From: Bacteroidales bacterium
GTDB taxonomy: Bacteria; Bacteroidota; Bacteroidia; Bacteroidales; VadinHA17
Length of the DNA stretch: 64,000 nt
Assembly (NCBI GenBank): GCA_009877105.1
Contig: WXFD01000036.1
Coordinates: 1 to 64,000, forward strand
Reading direction: 5' to 3'
The position numbers and the translations under genes are program-made. Position 1 is the first letter of the stretch; every line of letters begins with the position of its first letter. The notes below the pieces were generated by a model. That model was not told the DNA's origin. It was given only the letters and a program-made list of their open reading frames with translations, and searched no databases. Positions 51,773 to 61,032 of the stretch are shown here, one piece after another.

Positions 51773-52801
51773 TTAAACGAGACCTTCAAAATATTTTAAA
51801 AAGATCAAAACCGGCAAAATTTCCAGCGCACAAAGGTACAAAATCAAATATAATATTGAAATATTCCGCCTTATAAAAATTAATGACAGCCGGGTAATGC
51901 GAAAAAAGTATATCAGCCCCAGTGAGGCAATACCCGTTATAATGCACAGTTCCTTTGAAAGCAATGAAGTAAAGGTCATGATAAGAACCAGGGCAAACAA
52001 TATCATGGCACTGAAACGGTACGAATGATAAACGTTTACAAGGTATTCATTGAACACGTCGTAATTCCCGCTGAGGTTTCCGGCTGCCGTACAAATGAGA
52101 TGGCGCATTGTGATGCCAAAAATGACAATGACCAGTAATATCGGGATAAGCAGTGAAGAGTGTACCCCTGCGGGGTTCAGACCGTAAAAAACGAGCGACG
52201 TAAACCCGAACAGTGCAATTACCAGAAATGAAATGAAATTAAGAAGGGTTGATTGCCATGTGAAAAGGGAACTTACTTCCCGTGATGAGGGTTCGTTTAT
52301 GCCCCTGAAAAGGAAAAACCTGCGGACATCATCGGCAAAATTCCTCATCATGTAATGCACCTGAAGGAACATAATGGCTGCAAACAATATGATAATAAGG
52401 ATCAGGTCGTTGTGGGCGTTATATGAAGACCGGCTTTCACCTTCCCTCAGATATGCGGCAGTCTTAAATTCTGCCTTATCCATTCTCAAACCCCGGTTAC
52501 CGGCATCCTTGTACCTGATCCATCCGGGCGGGATATAATTCAGATTTTTGAGAAAAACATCCCGGTCGTAAAAGGTTATGTCTGCAATACTGTTCCTGCG
52601 GCAAATGGAGATTGTATCCTTAATTATGACCTTTTCAGGTGCCTTTGGTCTTTTTTCCGTCCCTGACGGAGCGCCTGCAGCCAGATGAGCCGGAACCTCA
52701 TCCATTCTTGTGAATACTGAATCAGGAAGAAGCTTTCCGGCATCTATTCGGATAAACAATCTTGTCCCTGTGGTATCCTGTATGCTAAGGCCGTTGTTCA
52801 T
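51773..52801 (-). CDS. DUF4271 membrane protein
   Basis: 342 residues with a polar N-terminal half (about 1-130) and six to seven membrane helices in the C-terminal half, a layout I associate with DUF4271, a Bacteroidota-specific family of unknown function usually next to hemD. The ORF starts at ATG 52801. The promoter-like box follows on the reverse strand. It probably forms one transcript with hemD (47 bases apart), rnpA and the S41 gene. Confidence 0.75.
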   Translation of the reverse strand: MNNGLSIQDTTGTRLFIRIDAGKLLPDSVFTRMDEVPAHLAAGAPSGTEKRPKAPEKVIIKDTISICRRNSIADITFYDRDVFLKNLNYIPPGWIRYKDAGNRGLRMDKAEFKTAAYLREGESRSSYNAHNDLILIIILFAAIMFLQVHYMMRNFADDVRRFFLFRGINEPSSREVSSLFTWQSTLLNFISFLVIALFGFTSLVFYGLNPAGVHSSLLIPILLVIVIFGITMRHLICTAAGNLSGNYDVFNEYLVNVYHSYRFSAMILFALVLIMTFTSLLSKELCIITGIASLGLIYFFRITRLSLIFIRRNISILYLILYLCALEILPVLIFLKYFEGLV

Positions 52802-52823
52802 TCAATTTTTGCGGAGCAATCCA

Positions 52824-52831
52824 CAAAAATA
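52824..52831 (-). promoter_or_regulatory. -7 box upstream of the DUF4271-hemD-rnpA-S41 group
   Basis: On the reverse strand it reads TATTTTTG, a match to TAnnTTTG, 22 bases before the DUF4271 ATG. No clear -33 TTG. Confidence 0.45.
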
Positions 52832-52874
52832 GTGATAATTACCTTAAAAGAATCCTGGTCCTTTTCAGGGGTAA

Positions 52875-53747
52875 TCAGAAATAATCATTCCGTGTTCCGC
52901 TGATATCGGCCAGGACGTTGTTTGCAAGCCTGCTCGCACCGATCCTGAAAAGCTTGTTTGACAGCCATTCCTTTCCTAAGCAGGTACTGACAATATAGTA
53001 ATAGGTTAAGGCATCATCTGTGGTTGTTATTCCTCCTGCAGCTTTAAATCCGACCTTGATTCCCGTTTCAGAATAAAAGTCAAGGATTGCCCTGCACATT
53101 ACCAGGGCTACCTCCGGGGTTGCAGATATGCTCGTTTTGCCTGTTGAGGTTTTAATGAAATCAGCACCGGCATCCATTGCAATCATGGAAGCCTTGAAAA
53201 TCTGTTCATAATCAGCCAGCAGACCCGATTCAACAATTACCTTCAGGATCCTGTCCCCGACAGCCTCCTTTATTTCCCTGATCTCATCAGCTACCCGGGC
53301 AAAATCATTTCCCAGGAATGATCCTACCGGCATTACGACATCAATCTCATCCGCTCCCGCTTCAACAGCCATTTTGCACTCTGCCAGCTTGACGCTCCGG
53401 AAGGTCTGTGAAGCAGGAAAACCTGCTGCAACAGTCGCTATTTTAACGTTTTTGACTGTAAGTTTCTCCTTCACTACCGGCACAAAATTCGGATAAACAC
53501 ATATTGCAGCCACATTTGGTATGTTTGAGAATCTTCCTGAAAAACTGTTTACCTTACCGGTGAGATGGATTATCCTGCTCCTGTTATCAGAGGTGTTTAG
53601 ACTTGTCAGATCAATAACGTTCAGGATATTCATAAGGAGATGTTTATCCCTGGCTTCCGAGGTAAGGTCACTCACTCTCCTGAGTCCTTTCCTGATCTCA
53701 TTTTCCGAGGGACATAACTTGATAAGCTTTTGATATAACTTTGTCAT
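52875..53747 (-). CDS. deoC: Deoxyribose-phosphate aldolase
   Basis: 290 residues. It cleaves 2-deoxyribose-5-phosphate to glyceraldehyde-3-phosphate and acetaldehyde in deoxynucleoside catabolism. Motifs: EIDVVMPVGSFL, the Schiff-base Lys in DFIKTSTGK and the second active-site Lys in VGFKAAGGI, ILKVIVESGLL. The N-terminal 60 residues are extra relative to short DeoC and match the longer type. No deoA or deoD is adjacent. Confidence 0.93.
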   Translation of the reverse strand: MTKLYQKLIKLCPSENEIRKGLRRVSDLTSEARDKHLLMNILNVIDLTSLNTSDNRSRIIHLTGKVNSFSGRFSNIPNVAAICVYPNFVPVVKEKLTVKNVKIATVAAGFPASQTFRSVKLAECKMAVEAGADEIDVVMPVGSFLGNDFARVADEIREIKEAVGDRILKVIVESGLLADYEQIFKASMIAMDAGADFIKTSTGKTSISATPEVALVMCRAILDFYSETGIKVGFKAAGGITTTDDALTYYYIVSTCLGKEWLSNKLFRIGASRLANNVLADISGTRNDYF

Positions 53748-53977
53748 ACGGTAAACCTGGATTAAATCTTTGGTACTAGGTGTAAAAAGAACGGGTTCAA
53801 TTTAATGTTTTTTGTTTTCAAAATTAACTGGAGGGGATTTTTTAAATCACGAATAAAAATGCGGAACGGAGAAGGCTTTTAGGATCAGATTACTGTGAAA
53901 TATTTAACAGTAGCCGGAAGACCAGTTCCTGACAGGAAAATTCCCGTTGTCCCTGCAAGACACCGGAGTAAGCCGTG

Positions 53978-55387
53978 TCAGTCCTGCAGCTTTGATGAAA
54001 TACCGTTATTCCTCGCAAGGGAAGCGAAGATCCCCAGTACCGACAATACCGAAAAAATGATGAAGCCTGTTCTCATTCCTGCCAGGAGCCTTGAGTAATT
54101 TGCAGGATTGATCTGTTCTTTTCCGAGGTAAACGGAAATAAGCATCATGGCAATTCCCATACTGAACATCTGCCCTGCCATTCTCATTGTTCCCACAACT
54201 CCCGAAGCAACTCCGAAATGGCTCTTTTCAACCGAACTCATTATTGCATTCGAATTGGGAGAGCTGAACAGGCCGAATCCCACACCCATGATAACCAGCA
54301 GGCTTACAATTATTATCAGGTGACTTTCTTCATTTACGAAGCACAGCATTACCAGCCCCGCAGCCGTTAATCCCATGCCGTATGATGCAATTACCCCCGG
54401 ATTGTATCTGTCCGACAGCCTTCCTGCAAGAGGTGACAGCAAAGCCATCATTACAGGCTGGGAGATCATTATAAATCCTGCCGTCCTTGCATCAAATCCC
54501 TTCAGGTACTGAAGGTAAAGGCTGATGAAGAACCCTGTTGCCGAAGTTGCGGAATAATGAATCAGCGCGGCAATGCCGGAAAAGGCAAATACCTTGTTCT
54601 GCAACATCAGGCGGATGTCAAAGACCGGATTGTCGGTTTTCTTTTCATACAGAAAAAACAATGTTCCCAGTATGATACCGGAAAGAATCAATATCCAGCC
54701 TGTGACCGACGGCAGTATTGAAAATCCGTATATGAGGGAAAACAATGAAATGGCGTAAAAAATTGATCCTGCCGTGTCGAATCTGTCTGTCCGGGAATCG
54801 GCCCACTCATCCTTTATTTTTACCTTTATCAGTACCAGTGAGGCTATTCCGAAGGGAAGAAGAAAGGCGAAAATACTTCTCCAGCCCAGGTATTGGGTAA
54901 GAAATCCGCCAATTACCGGACCTGCCGATAATCCGAGATATACTGCTGTGACGTTTATCCCCATTGCCCGGCCCCTTTCACCGGGTTCAAACACCGAAGT
55001 AATTATCGCAAGGCTTGTGCCGAAAATCATCGCGCTGGATATCCCCTGGCATATCCTCATGACAATGAGGAAAGCAAAGGATCTGGAAAAAATAATTATT
55101 GTCGTCGATAGTGTGAACAATAATAATCCGGCGGAAAACACTTTCTTCCTTCCCACTATGTCAGCAAGCCTGCCGAAAGGTATCAGGAAAATTGCCGACG
55201 ACAGGATAAAGCTGCTTATTACCCATCCCAGTTCGATTGCACTTGCGCCAAGATCCTTCCCGATTGATGGCAAAGCAAGATTTACAGATGATCCGAGGAA
55301 TGGGGTCAGGAATGCTGCAAAAGCTGCCACGATCAGAACAGCTTTCTTAAGCTCCTTTTCCGAAGTAGTCTCATGGTTATTATGCAT
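53978..55387 (-). CDS. MFS transporter of the DHA2 (EmrB/QacA) drug-efflux type
   Basis: About 469 residues with roughly 14 membrane helices. DHA2 motifs are visible: LTPFLGSSVNLALPSIGKDLG in TM1, a motif-A-like GRLADIVGRKK and the NVTAVYLGLSAGPVIGGFLTQYLGWRSIF segment. A multidrug or organic-compound proton antiporter is likely, substrate unknown. The ATG at 55387 is preferred over an upstream TTG that overlaps dtd. It lies 31 bases downstream of dtd and may share its transcript. Confidence 0.85.
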   Translation of the reverse strand: MHNNHETTSEKELKKAVLIVAAFAAFLTPFLGSSVNLALPSIGKDLGASAIELGWVISSFILSSAIFLIPFGRLADIVGRKKVFSAGLLLFTLSTTIIIFSRSFAFLIVMRICQGISSAMIFGTSLAIITSVFEPGERGRAMGINVTAVYLGLSAGPVIGGFLTQYLGWRSIFAFLLPFGIASLVLIKVKIKDEWADSRTDRFDTAGSIFYAISLFSLIYGFSILPSVTGWILILSGIILGTLFFLYEKKTDNPVFDIRLMLQNKVFAFSGIAALIHYSATSATGFFISLYLQYLKGFDARTAGFIMISQPVMMALLSPLAGRLSDRYNPGVIASYGMGLTAAGLVMLCFVNEESHLIIIVSLLVIMGVGFGLFSSPNSNAIMSSVEKSHFGVASGVVGTMRMAGQMFSMGIAMMLISVYLGKEQINPANYSRLLAGMRTGFIIFSVLSVLGIFASLARNNGISSKLQD

Positions 55388-55418
55388 CGGATTCAATACG
55401 GACAAATTAAAAAGAACA

Positions 55419-55871
55419 CTATTCCTTTTCCCTGGTGTCAATTATAATAGTCACCGGGCCGTCATTGACAAGTTCGACCTCCATCATAGCTCCAAACTCT
55501 CCTGTTGCAATCTCTTTTCCAAGCAGTTCAGATATTTTTTCTGTAAAACTGTTATACAGCGGGATCGCCTTTTCAGGAGGGGCAGCTTTTATATACGAAG
55601 GACGGTTACCCTTTTTTGTTTTTGCATGAAGGGTGAACTGACTGATGACCATAATGCTGCCATTAACGTCCCTGACTGAAAGATTCATTATTCCCTCATT
55701 GTCGTTAAAGATCCTGAGCTGAACAATTTTTTTGCATAGCCAGTCCGTATCAGTATCACTGTCGTTCTCTTCAATCCCCAGCAGCACAAGCAGTCCGTGA
55801 CCAATAGAGGATTTCTCAGTATGGCCTATTCGGACCGATGCCCTGCTTACCCGCTGAATTACGGCTCTCAT
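55419..55871 (-). CDS. dtd: D-aminoacyl-tRNA deacylase
   Basis: 150 residues, the normal Dtd size. It removes D-amino acids (and Gly) mischarged on tRNA. The two catalytic signatures are intact: SQFTLHA and NDGPVTI, the latter carrying the Gly-cisPro dipeptide that screens chirality. The N-terminal MRAVIQRVSRASVRI is canonical. Start ATG at 55871. Confidence 0.94.
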   Translation of the reverse strand: MRAVIQRVSRASVRIGHTEKSSIGHGLLVLLGIEENDSDTDTDWLCKKIVQLRIFNDNEGIMNLSVRDVNGSIMVISQFTLHAKTKKGNRPSYIKAAPPEKAIPLYNSFTEKISELLGKEIATGEFGAMMEVELVNDGPVTIIIDTREKE

Positions 55872-56220
55872 TTTTGATCAGTTAATAAAATTATCTGGAA
55901 TTTTTTATCGAATTCAGAATGAAATGACAGTCCCGTCATACGGGTTGTTACGGCTGCAGGCAATAATTCAGCAGGCCGGCCCGGATCAGGGTTAACCACC
56001 CGGATCCCGGATATTTTCATGTCTGGTGTGCCGGTCAGATTCATCCGTTCCCGGTTCCGGACTACAGCATGAATGCCTGAAGTTGTCATAACCAACGATA
56101 TTATCAGGGCCGGTACTGATTTAAAACATACCCGCAAATCAATTTGAAGGCTTTAAATATAGTATCTGTTGAATTCCGATGGAAATGAATATGCTATATT
56201 TACGGAATTATTTTTCAGGG
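55872..56220. other. Spacer of about 350 bp between dtd and mntP
   Basis: The divergent spacer has no strongly supported gene. A small reverse frame (55868-56137) ends inside dtd and opens with TTG; its first ATG gives only 73 residues. A near -7 box (TATATTTA) lies at about 56194-56201, ahead of the mntP ATG at 56221. Confidence 0.4.
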
Positions 56221-56784
56221 ATGGACTTAATAACAATCGTAGCAGTTGCTGCCGGACTGTCGTTCGATTCATTTGCAGTGTCGCTGTCCCTAGGTGTTGT
56301 AAGGAACAGGATTTTGTTGAAGGAGGCCGTTTCCGTTGCTCTTGTTATGGCTCTTTTCCAGGCAAGCCTGCTGGTCGCAGGTTATTTCCTGGGTTCGCTG
56401 TTAAGCGATGTACTGACTGCTGCGGATCATTGGGTGGCACTTCTGCTTCTGACATTCCTGGGAGCCAGGATGATCATTGAAGGTCTCAGATCCGAAAAAG
56501 AAAAAAAACAAAGAGATTACCACAATCCGTTTACAATAATTACAATAGCGGTTGGAACAAGTATTGATGCATTTGCAGTTGGCATAAGCTTTGCCCTGCT
56601 TAATATCCGGATCTGGTGCTCCGCCCTGGTTATTGGCATCGTGACATTCATTGCGTCGATGCTGGCCATCGGAATAGGAAAATCGGCGGGAGCCCATTTT
56701 GGAAGGAATGCTGAAATCCTGGGAGGGATTATTCTGATACTGATCGGAATCAAGATCTTTGTCGAGCATATGTTCAGCATATAA
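56221..56784 (+). CDS. mntP: Manganese efflux pump MntP
   Basis: 187 residues with six membrane helices and the two conserved Asp motifs, SFDSFAVSL and GTSIDAFAVG, that are required for Mn export. The length matches E. coli MntP. An in-frame ATG at 56179 would add 14 residues; the ATG at 56221 fits the family better and sits behind a -7-like box. With the Nramp uptake gene it points to active manganese homeostasis. No Mn riboswitch is recognisable upstream. Confidence 0.9.
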   Translation: MDLITIVAVAAGLSFDSFAVSLSLGVVRNRILLKEAVSVALVMALFQASLLVAGYFLGSLLSDVLTAADHWVALLLLTFLGARMIIEGLRSEKEKKQRDYHNPFTIITIAVGTSIDAFAVGISFALLNIRIWCSALVIGIVTFIASMLAIGIGKSAGAHFGRNAEILGGIILILIGIKIFVEHMFSI

Positions 56785-56939
56785 AACAGGACTATAACGT
56801 AACATAATGCAATCAATCCCCTGACAGGGACTGTTGCGACGCGGAGTTCCCCCTGATCCTGATCAGCGGCAGGGATTTCCGGGTTTTGTCAGAAAGGTTT
56901 GCTGACCTGGACAGGGGTTGGAACACTGATCGGCAGGTA

Positions 56940-57725
56940 TCAGAAAGGGATCATGAATCTTTCCCTGTCTTTGAAAACGGCCATTTCGGTATACCCTGTA
57001 TTTCTGAGCAGTTCATAGGCTTCATCGAAGTACTGGGCCACCCTTGATGGCATATGTGCGTCGGAGTTGACGCATACAGGTACTCCTTCTTCCCGGAAAA
57101 ACTTTAAATAGCGCCTGTCGGGATAAAAATCGGCAATCGGCCTGTTCCTGCCGTTTGTGTTTATTTCAAAGGCAACATCATGTTTTTTAAAACTGGCAGC
57201 CAGCTTTCTGTAAAGGGGCTCCAGGTCGAATGATGGTGTGAAACCATAAATCCTTATCAGGTCGGGATGCGCTATTATATCAAAGAGCCCGGAAGCGGCT
57301 GCGGATGCAACCTGTTCAAAATAAACCACGTACAATCTGTCGATATCCTTGCCGGCATAAAACTCCGGTCCCATGTCGACGGTGGATTCGCCGAGGAAAT
57401 GAACGGAGCCAATGACATAATCAATGTCAGCCTTTTTAAGAAACGAATTGATTTCCTTTTCCCTTCCCTCGATATAATCAACTTCCAGTCCGGTTCGCAC
57501 AGTAATATCATGGTTATTTTCTCGAAACACCTTCATATGTTCCAGATATCTGTAAGCTTTCCTGGCATTCATGCTCCAGTCAAGATTTTTTTCAAAAAGG
57601 GTGAGGTGCTCTGAAAATCCTAACTCTTTCAATCCCGCTTCCAGGGCCGGAGCTATGTAATCCTCTGGCGCAGCCCGCCCGTCGCTGAACCACGAGTGCA
57701 CATGATAATCTGTTTTGTAAATCAT
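56940..57725 (-). CDS. PHP-domain histidinol-phosphatase family protein
   Basis: 261 residues. The PHP metal-binding motifs are HVHSWFSDG (H-x-H and following Asp), a GFSEH element, a VDYIEG Glu motif, VHFLG and the late DAHMP, together holding three metal ions. It resembles HisK/HisJ-type histidinol-phosphatases, but other PHP phosphoesterases look similar. No his genes are nearby, so the pathway is uncertain. It is divergent from the next Crp/Fnr gene. Confidence 0.82.
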   Translation of the reverse strand: MIYKTDYHVHSWFSDGRAAPEDYIAPALEAGLKELGFSEHLTLFEKNLDWSMNARKAYRYLEHMKVFRENNHDITVRTGLEVDYIEGREKEINSFLKKADIDYVIGSVHFLGESTVDMGPEFYAGKDIDRLYVVYFEQVASAAASGLFDIIAHPDLIRIYGFTPSFDLEPLYRKLAASFKKHDVAFEINTNGRNRPIADFYPDRRYLKFFREEGVPVCVNSDAHMPSRVAQYFDEAYELLRNTGYTEMAVFKDRERFMIPF

Positions 57726-57807
57726 TTGTTACCGGATTTCGAAGTTTTAACAAAGTCAAAGCCGCTCAAGATACTTAATAAAACAAATTCCCGGTAAGAA
57801 ATATAAA

Positions 57808-58539
57808 TTGGAAAATGATAACTTTGCGAAAAAATTCTTGGAAGTGGCCAAAAAAGACAGATCCTGCGAATGTGAAAAATGTGATTTCAGGGAGGTTGTT
57901 TTTGCCAGCCTTGATGAACAAAATATACAGGCTCTTTGTGAAATCAAGGAGGAAAGGCATTTTCGCAAGGGCGAGATCATCAATTATGAAGGTGAAAGGA
58001 TTACGGATTTCAAATACCTTAAGACGGGACTTGTCAAGCTTTTCAGACGGTCGTCAAACGGCGAGGAGCAGGTAATTACAATTACCAGGCCGTTTGAGTT
58101 TGTAAGCAACATGAGTATTTTCTCGGAAGAAAGGTACAAGTACTCGGTTTCTGCTCTTGAAGAGTCAGTGGTCTGTTGTGTTAAACTTGATTTCATCAAG
58201 GAATTGTTCATTAAAAACGGGCAGTTTGCAATAAACCTGATGTCAAAAATTTCAGTAATCAATGACAAGATCATAAATCAGACCCTTGATATCCGCCAGA
58301 AAAACCTGGCAGGCAGGGTTGCCTATGTTTTGCTGTATTTCACCAAAGAGATTTATAAATCAAGGGTTTTTGACATACCGGTTTCCAGGAAAGAAATAGC
58401 TGATTATATAGGGATGAGTACGGCCAATGTCATCAGAACCATGTCTGATTTCAAGAAAGATAATATTATCAGGGTTTTTGGCAAAACCATTGAAATTGCT
58501 GACATTGATAAGCTTGAAATCATATCAAAGAGAGGCTGA
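57808..58539 (+). CDS. Crp/Fnr family regulator with N-terminal Cys cluster
   Basis: 243 residues if begun at the TTG at 57808; the only other close starts are a TTG at 57838 and a GTG at 57844, and no ATG is available. A Cys cluster (Cys20, Cys22, Cys25; SCECEKCDF) precedes an effector-binding domain and a C-terminal helix-turn-helix (VSRKEIADYIGMSTANVIRTMSDFKK). The cluster recalls the FNR iron-sulfur ligands but is incomplete on its own. A -7 box (TAACTTTG, 57819-57826) lies inside this extension, favouring a later start. It lies upstream of the PPi-type phosphofructokinase gene. Confidence 0.83.
   Translation: MENDNFAKKFLEVAKKDRSCECEKCDFREVVFASLDEQNIQALCEIKEERHFRKGEIINYEGERITDFKYLKTGLVKLFRRSSNGEEQVITITRPFEFVSNMSIFSEERYKYSVSALEESVVCCVKLDFIKELFIKNGQFAINLMSKISVINDKIINQTLDIRQKNLAGRVAYVLLYFTKEIYKSRVFDIPVSRKEIADYIGMSTANVIRTMSDFKKDNIIRVFGKTIEIADIDKLEIISKRG
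57819..57826 (+). promoter_or_regulatory. Possible -7 box inside the 5' end of the Crp/Fnr gene
   Basis: TAACTTTG fits TAnnTTTG. If used, the start codon would be the TTG at 57838 or the GTG at 57844, not the TTG at 57808. Confidence 0.35.
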
Positions 58540-58601
58540 CTTTTCCCCATGGGAATTTTCCGCAAAATACTTATCTTTAAAGCCTTAAATCGAACTTAAA
58601 A

Positions 58602-59834
58602 ATGGTATCAAGTAAAAAGCAGAAGAACATGGCAAACATCAAATCAACAAAGGGTTTAATAGCTATTCTTACTGGAGGCGGTGATGTTCCGGGATTGAAT
58701 CCGGCGATCAGGGCGGTTACGATCCGTGCAAACAGGGAAGGATACAAGGTCATTGGCCTTCGCAGGGGATGGGCCGGTATAACGGAATTAATAAGGGATC
58801 ACAAGGCTGACAACAGCAACTGTTATCAGGTTCTGACCGACGACATTGTCAACAAGGCCGGACGTACAGGCGGAACCTTCCTCCATACATCCCGTACCAG
58901 GCCAAGCCATATGTCAAAGGCTGCAGTTCCCGATCATCTGAAGGATACATACAATGCCGATATGAATGATCTGACCCCTGAGGTGATCAAGAATCTTGAA
59001 TGGCTTGGTATTGATTACCTGATTCCCATCGGGGGTGATGATACCCTTAGCTACGGCGTTCATCTCTACAAACAGGGAGTTAAGGTTGTGGCAATACCCA
59101 AAACGATGGACAATGATGTTCCCGGGACAGATTACTGCATCGGGTTCAGTACCTGCGTCACCCGGACAATTCAGATGACCAACAGCCTGAGGACCTCGGC
59201 AGGCTCACATGAACGCTTTCTTGTCCTCGAAGTATTCGGAAGATACGCAGGATTCACGGCAATGCTTCCGACCATGGCAGGTGCAGCCAACAGATGTGTC
59301 ATCCCCGAGTATGAATTTGATATCGATTTACTTACAAAACTTCTTGTGGAAGACAGGAATCATAATCCAAGCAGGTATTCCGTAGTCCTCGTTTCGGAAG
59401 GCGCCATGTTCAAGGGAGGCGAAATGGTTTTTTCGGGAACTGAAAAAGATGCCTACGGACATGCAAAACTGGGAGGAATTGGCGACCTTGTTTCCGAAAA
59501 ACTGAAAGAGTATTCTCCAAAGTACAATAACGGAAAAACAATCAACATCATTAACCAGAAACTCGGCTACATGGTCAGGGGTGGTGATCCGGACGCACTC
59601 GATTCCATTGTACCGATGGCATATGGCAACCTTGCACTCGATCTTATTCTCAAGGGAATGCATGGAAGGATAGTGGTCCTGAAAAACGGCCGGTATGATA
59701 ATGTTCCCATTGATGTGGTTACCTCATCGAAAAAAATAGTTAAAGTATCAGAACATTACAATACCGAACGACTCAGGCCTTTCTATCACAGCTTCGAGAT
59801 GAAGCCTTTCCTTTTAATGGCTTCCGACAGTTAG
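58602..59834 (+). CDS. 6-phosphofructokinase with PPi-type signature
   Basis: 410 residues. It shares the GGGDVPGLNPAIRA (25-38) start of the family but carries GGDDT (144-148) and PKTMDND (166-172). Asp in place of the second Gly of GGDGT, with Lys in PKT, is the signature that excludes ATP and marks pyrophosphate-dependent enzymes. GRYAG (213-217) replaces the MGRxxG of the ATP type. Predicted to interconvert fructose-6-phosphate and the bisphosphate with PPi, reversibly. An ATP-type enzyme is encoded at 31954-33282. The start could also be the ATG at 58629. Confidence 0.87.
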   Translation: MVSSKKQKNMANIKSTKGLIAILTGGGDVPGLNPAIRAVTIRANREGYKVIGLRRGWAGITELIRDHKADNSNCYQVLTDDIVNKAGRTGGTFLHTSRTRPSHMSKAAVPDHLKDTYNADMNDLTPEVIKNLEWLGIDYLIPIGGDDTLSYGVHLYKQGVKVVAIPKTMDNDVPGTDYCIGFSTCVTRTIQMTNSLRTSAGSHERFLVLEVFGRYAGFTAMLPTMAGAANRCVIPEYEFDIDLLTKLLVEDRNHNPSRYSVVLVSEGAMFKGGEMVFSGTEKDAYGHAKLGGIGDLVSEKLKEYSPKYNNGKTINIINQKLGYMVRGGDPDALDSIVPMAYGNLALDLILKGMHGRIVVLKNGRYDNVPIDVVTSSKKIVKVSEHYNTERLRPFYHSFEMKPFLLMASDS

Positions 59835-60066
59835 TTATAAAACAAAACAGGAAGAAATATTTCAGATCAGCTGCCTGTGCTGATCAGGAATATCGTAACA
59901 GTCAGTTCAGTCAGCAGGCTCGCGAAGTCCTGGCAGATTGTTCAGTATTGATGTCATGGTGCGGGACACCAGCAGTTTCGGATTTTTTAAATAGTGTATA
60001 AATCGTTGCATCTGGCAGCATAAGTCCGCCGGGTATAGTACAGTATGCAGTTCAAAATCTGATCTC

Positions 60067-60993
60067 TTGGAAAAAGGAAAGATTATCAAGTCTGTTGGCA
60101 GCCGTTACAAGGTGCTCCTTGATTCCGGACGAACAATTGACTGCCTGCTGAGAGGAAAACTGCGTGTGAATGAGATCAGGAGCACCAATCCCATTGCTGT
60201 GGGCGACAACGTTGAAATTGAGCTGTCCGGCACTTCCGGTACGGGAATAATAACCGCCCTTCTTGACAGGAAGAACTATATCCTCAGGAAAGCATCAAAT
60301 CTTTCGAAATCGTCACAGATAATCGCTGCCAATATTGACCAGGTCCTTTTAATGCTGACAATTGCTCTTCCGCAGACCCCCCTGGAATTTATCGACAGGT
60401 TTCTGATAACCGCCGAAGCATATCGGATCCCGGCACGACTGGTCTTTAATAAAACTGATCTTTACGGGAAGGAAGAAATGGAACGCCTTGACCAACTTGT
60501 CAGTATCTATACCGGCATCGGATACGGGTGCCACAGGCTTTCGCTCCGCGACGGATCCGGCTTCGACGAACTGAAAACCGTGATGAAGGACAAGATTAAC
60601 CTGATTTCAGGAAACTCAGGAGTTGGAAAATCAACCCTGCTTAACCTGATCGATCCGGCCTTTAATATCAGAACGGAAGAAATATCGGATTTTCACAAAC
60701 AGGGAAAACATATTACAACTTTCCCGCAAATGTACCGTTTACCATTTGGCGGTTTTGCAATTGATACCCCTGGGTTGAGAGGTTTTGGTATTGCAGATAT
60801 GGAAAAAAATGAAATATACCATTTTTTTCCGGAGATATTCAGAAAGTCAAAAGATTGCAGATTCTATAACTGCCTTCACCTGGATGAGCCGGAATGTGCT
60901 GTCAGGAAAGCAGTTGAAAAAGAAGAAATTAATTATCTGAGATACAGAAGCTATCTTAACATCATGGGTGACGACAATGCCAAGTACCGCTGA
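60067..60993 (+). CDS. rsgA: Small ribosomal subunit biogenesis GTPase RsgA
   Basis: 308 residues. It is a circularly permuted GTPase aiding late 30S assembly. Order of motifs is the permuted one: G4 NKTD (128-131), then G1 GNSGVGKS (182-189), then G3 DTPG (233-236). An N-terminal OB fold precedes it, and the C-terminal zinc site is C264, C269, H271, C277. No ATG precedes the conserved region, so the TTG at 60067 is the start. A GATCAGC/GCTGATC hairpin near 59865-59885 lies in the 230-base spacer before it. Confidence 0.92.
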   Translation: MEKGKIIKSVGSRYKVLLDSGRTIDCLLRGKLRVNEIRSTNPIAVGDNVEIELSGTSGTGIITALLDRKNYILRKASNLSKSSQIIAANIDQVLLMLTIALPQTPLEFIDRFLITAEAYRIPARLVFNKTDLYGKEEMERLDQLVSIYTGIGYGCHRLSLRDGSGFDELKTVMKDKINLISGNSGVGKSTLLNLIDPAFNIRTEEISDFHKQGKHITTFPQMYRLPFGGFAIDTPGLRGFGIADMEKNEIYHFFPEIFRKSKDCRFYNCLHLDEPECAVRKAVEKEEINYLRYRSYLNIMGDDNAKYR

Positions 60994-61032
60994 TACAACT
61001 AAAGGATTCATTCTTTTGCGGCAAACAGGTAT

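Noticed and set aside
54774..55679. 301-codon forward reading frame
   Set aside because: It is antisense to the MFS gene and dtd, both of which have clear family motifs. Its translation is low-complexity with no recognisable domain.
55868..56137. Small reverse frame upstream of dtd with a weak signal-like start
   Set aside because: It begins with TTG, overlaps dtd by 4 bases, and its first ATG leaves only 73 residues with no recognisable family.
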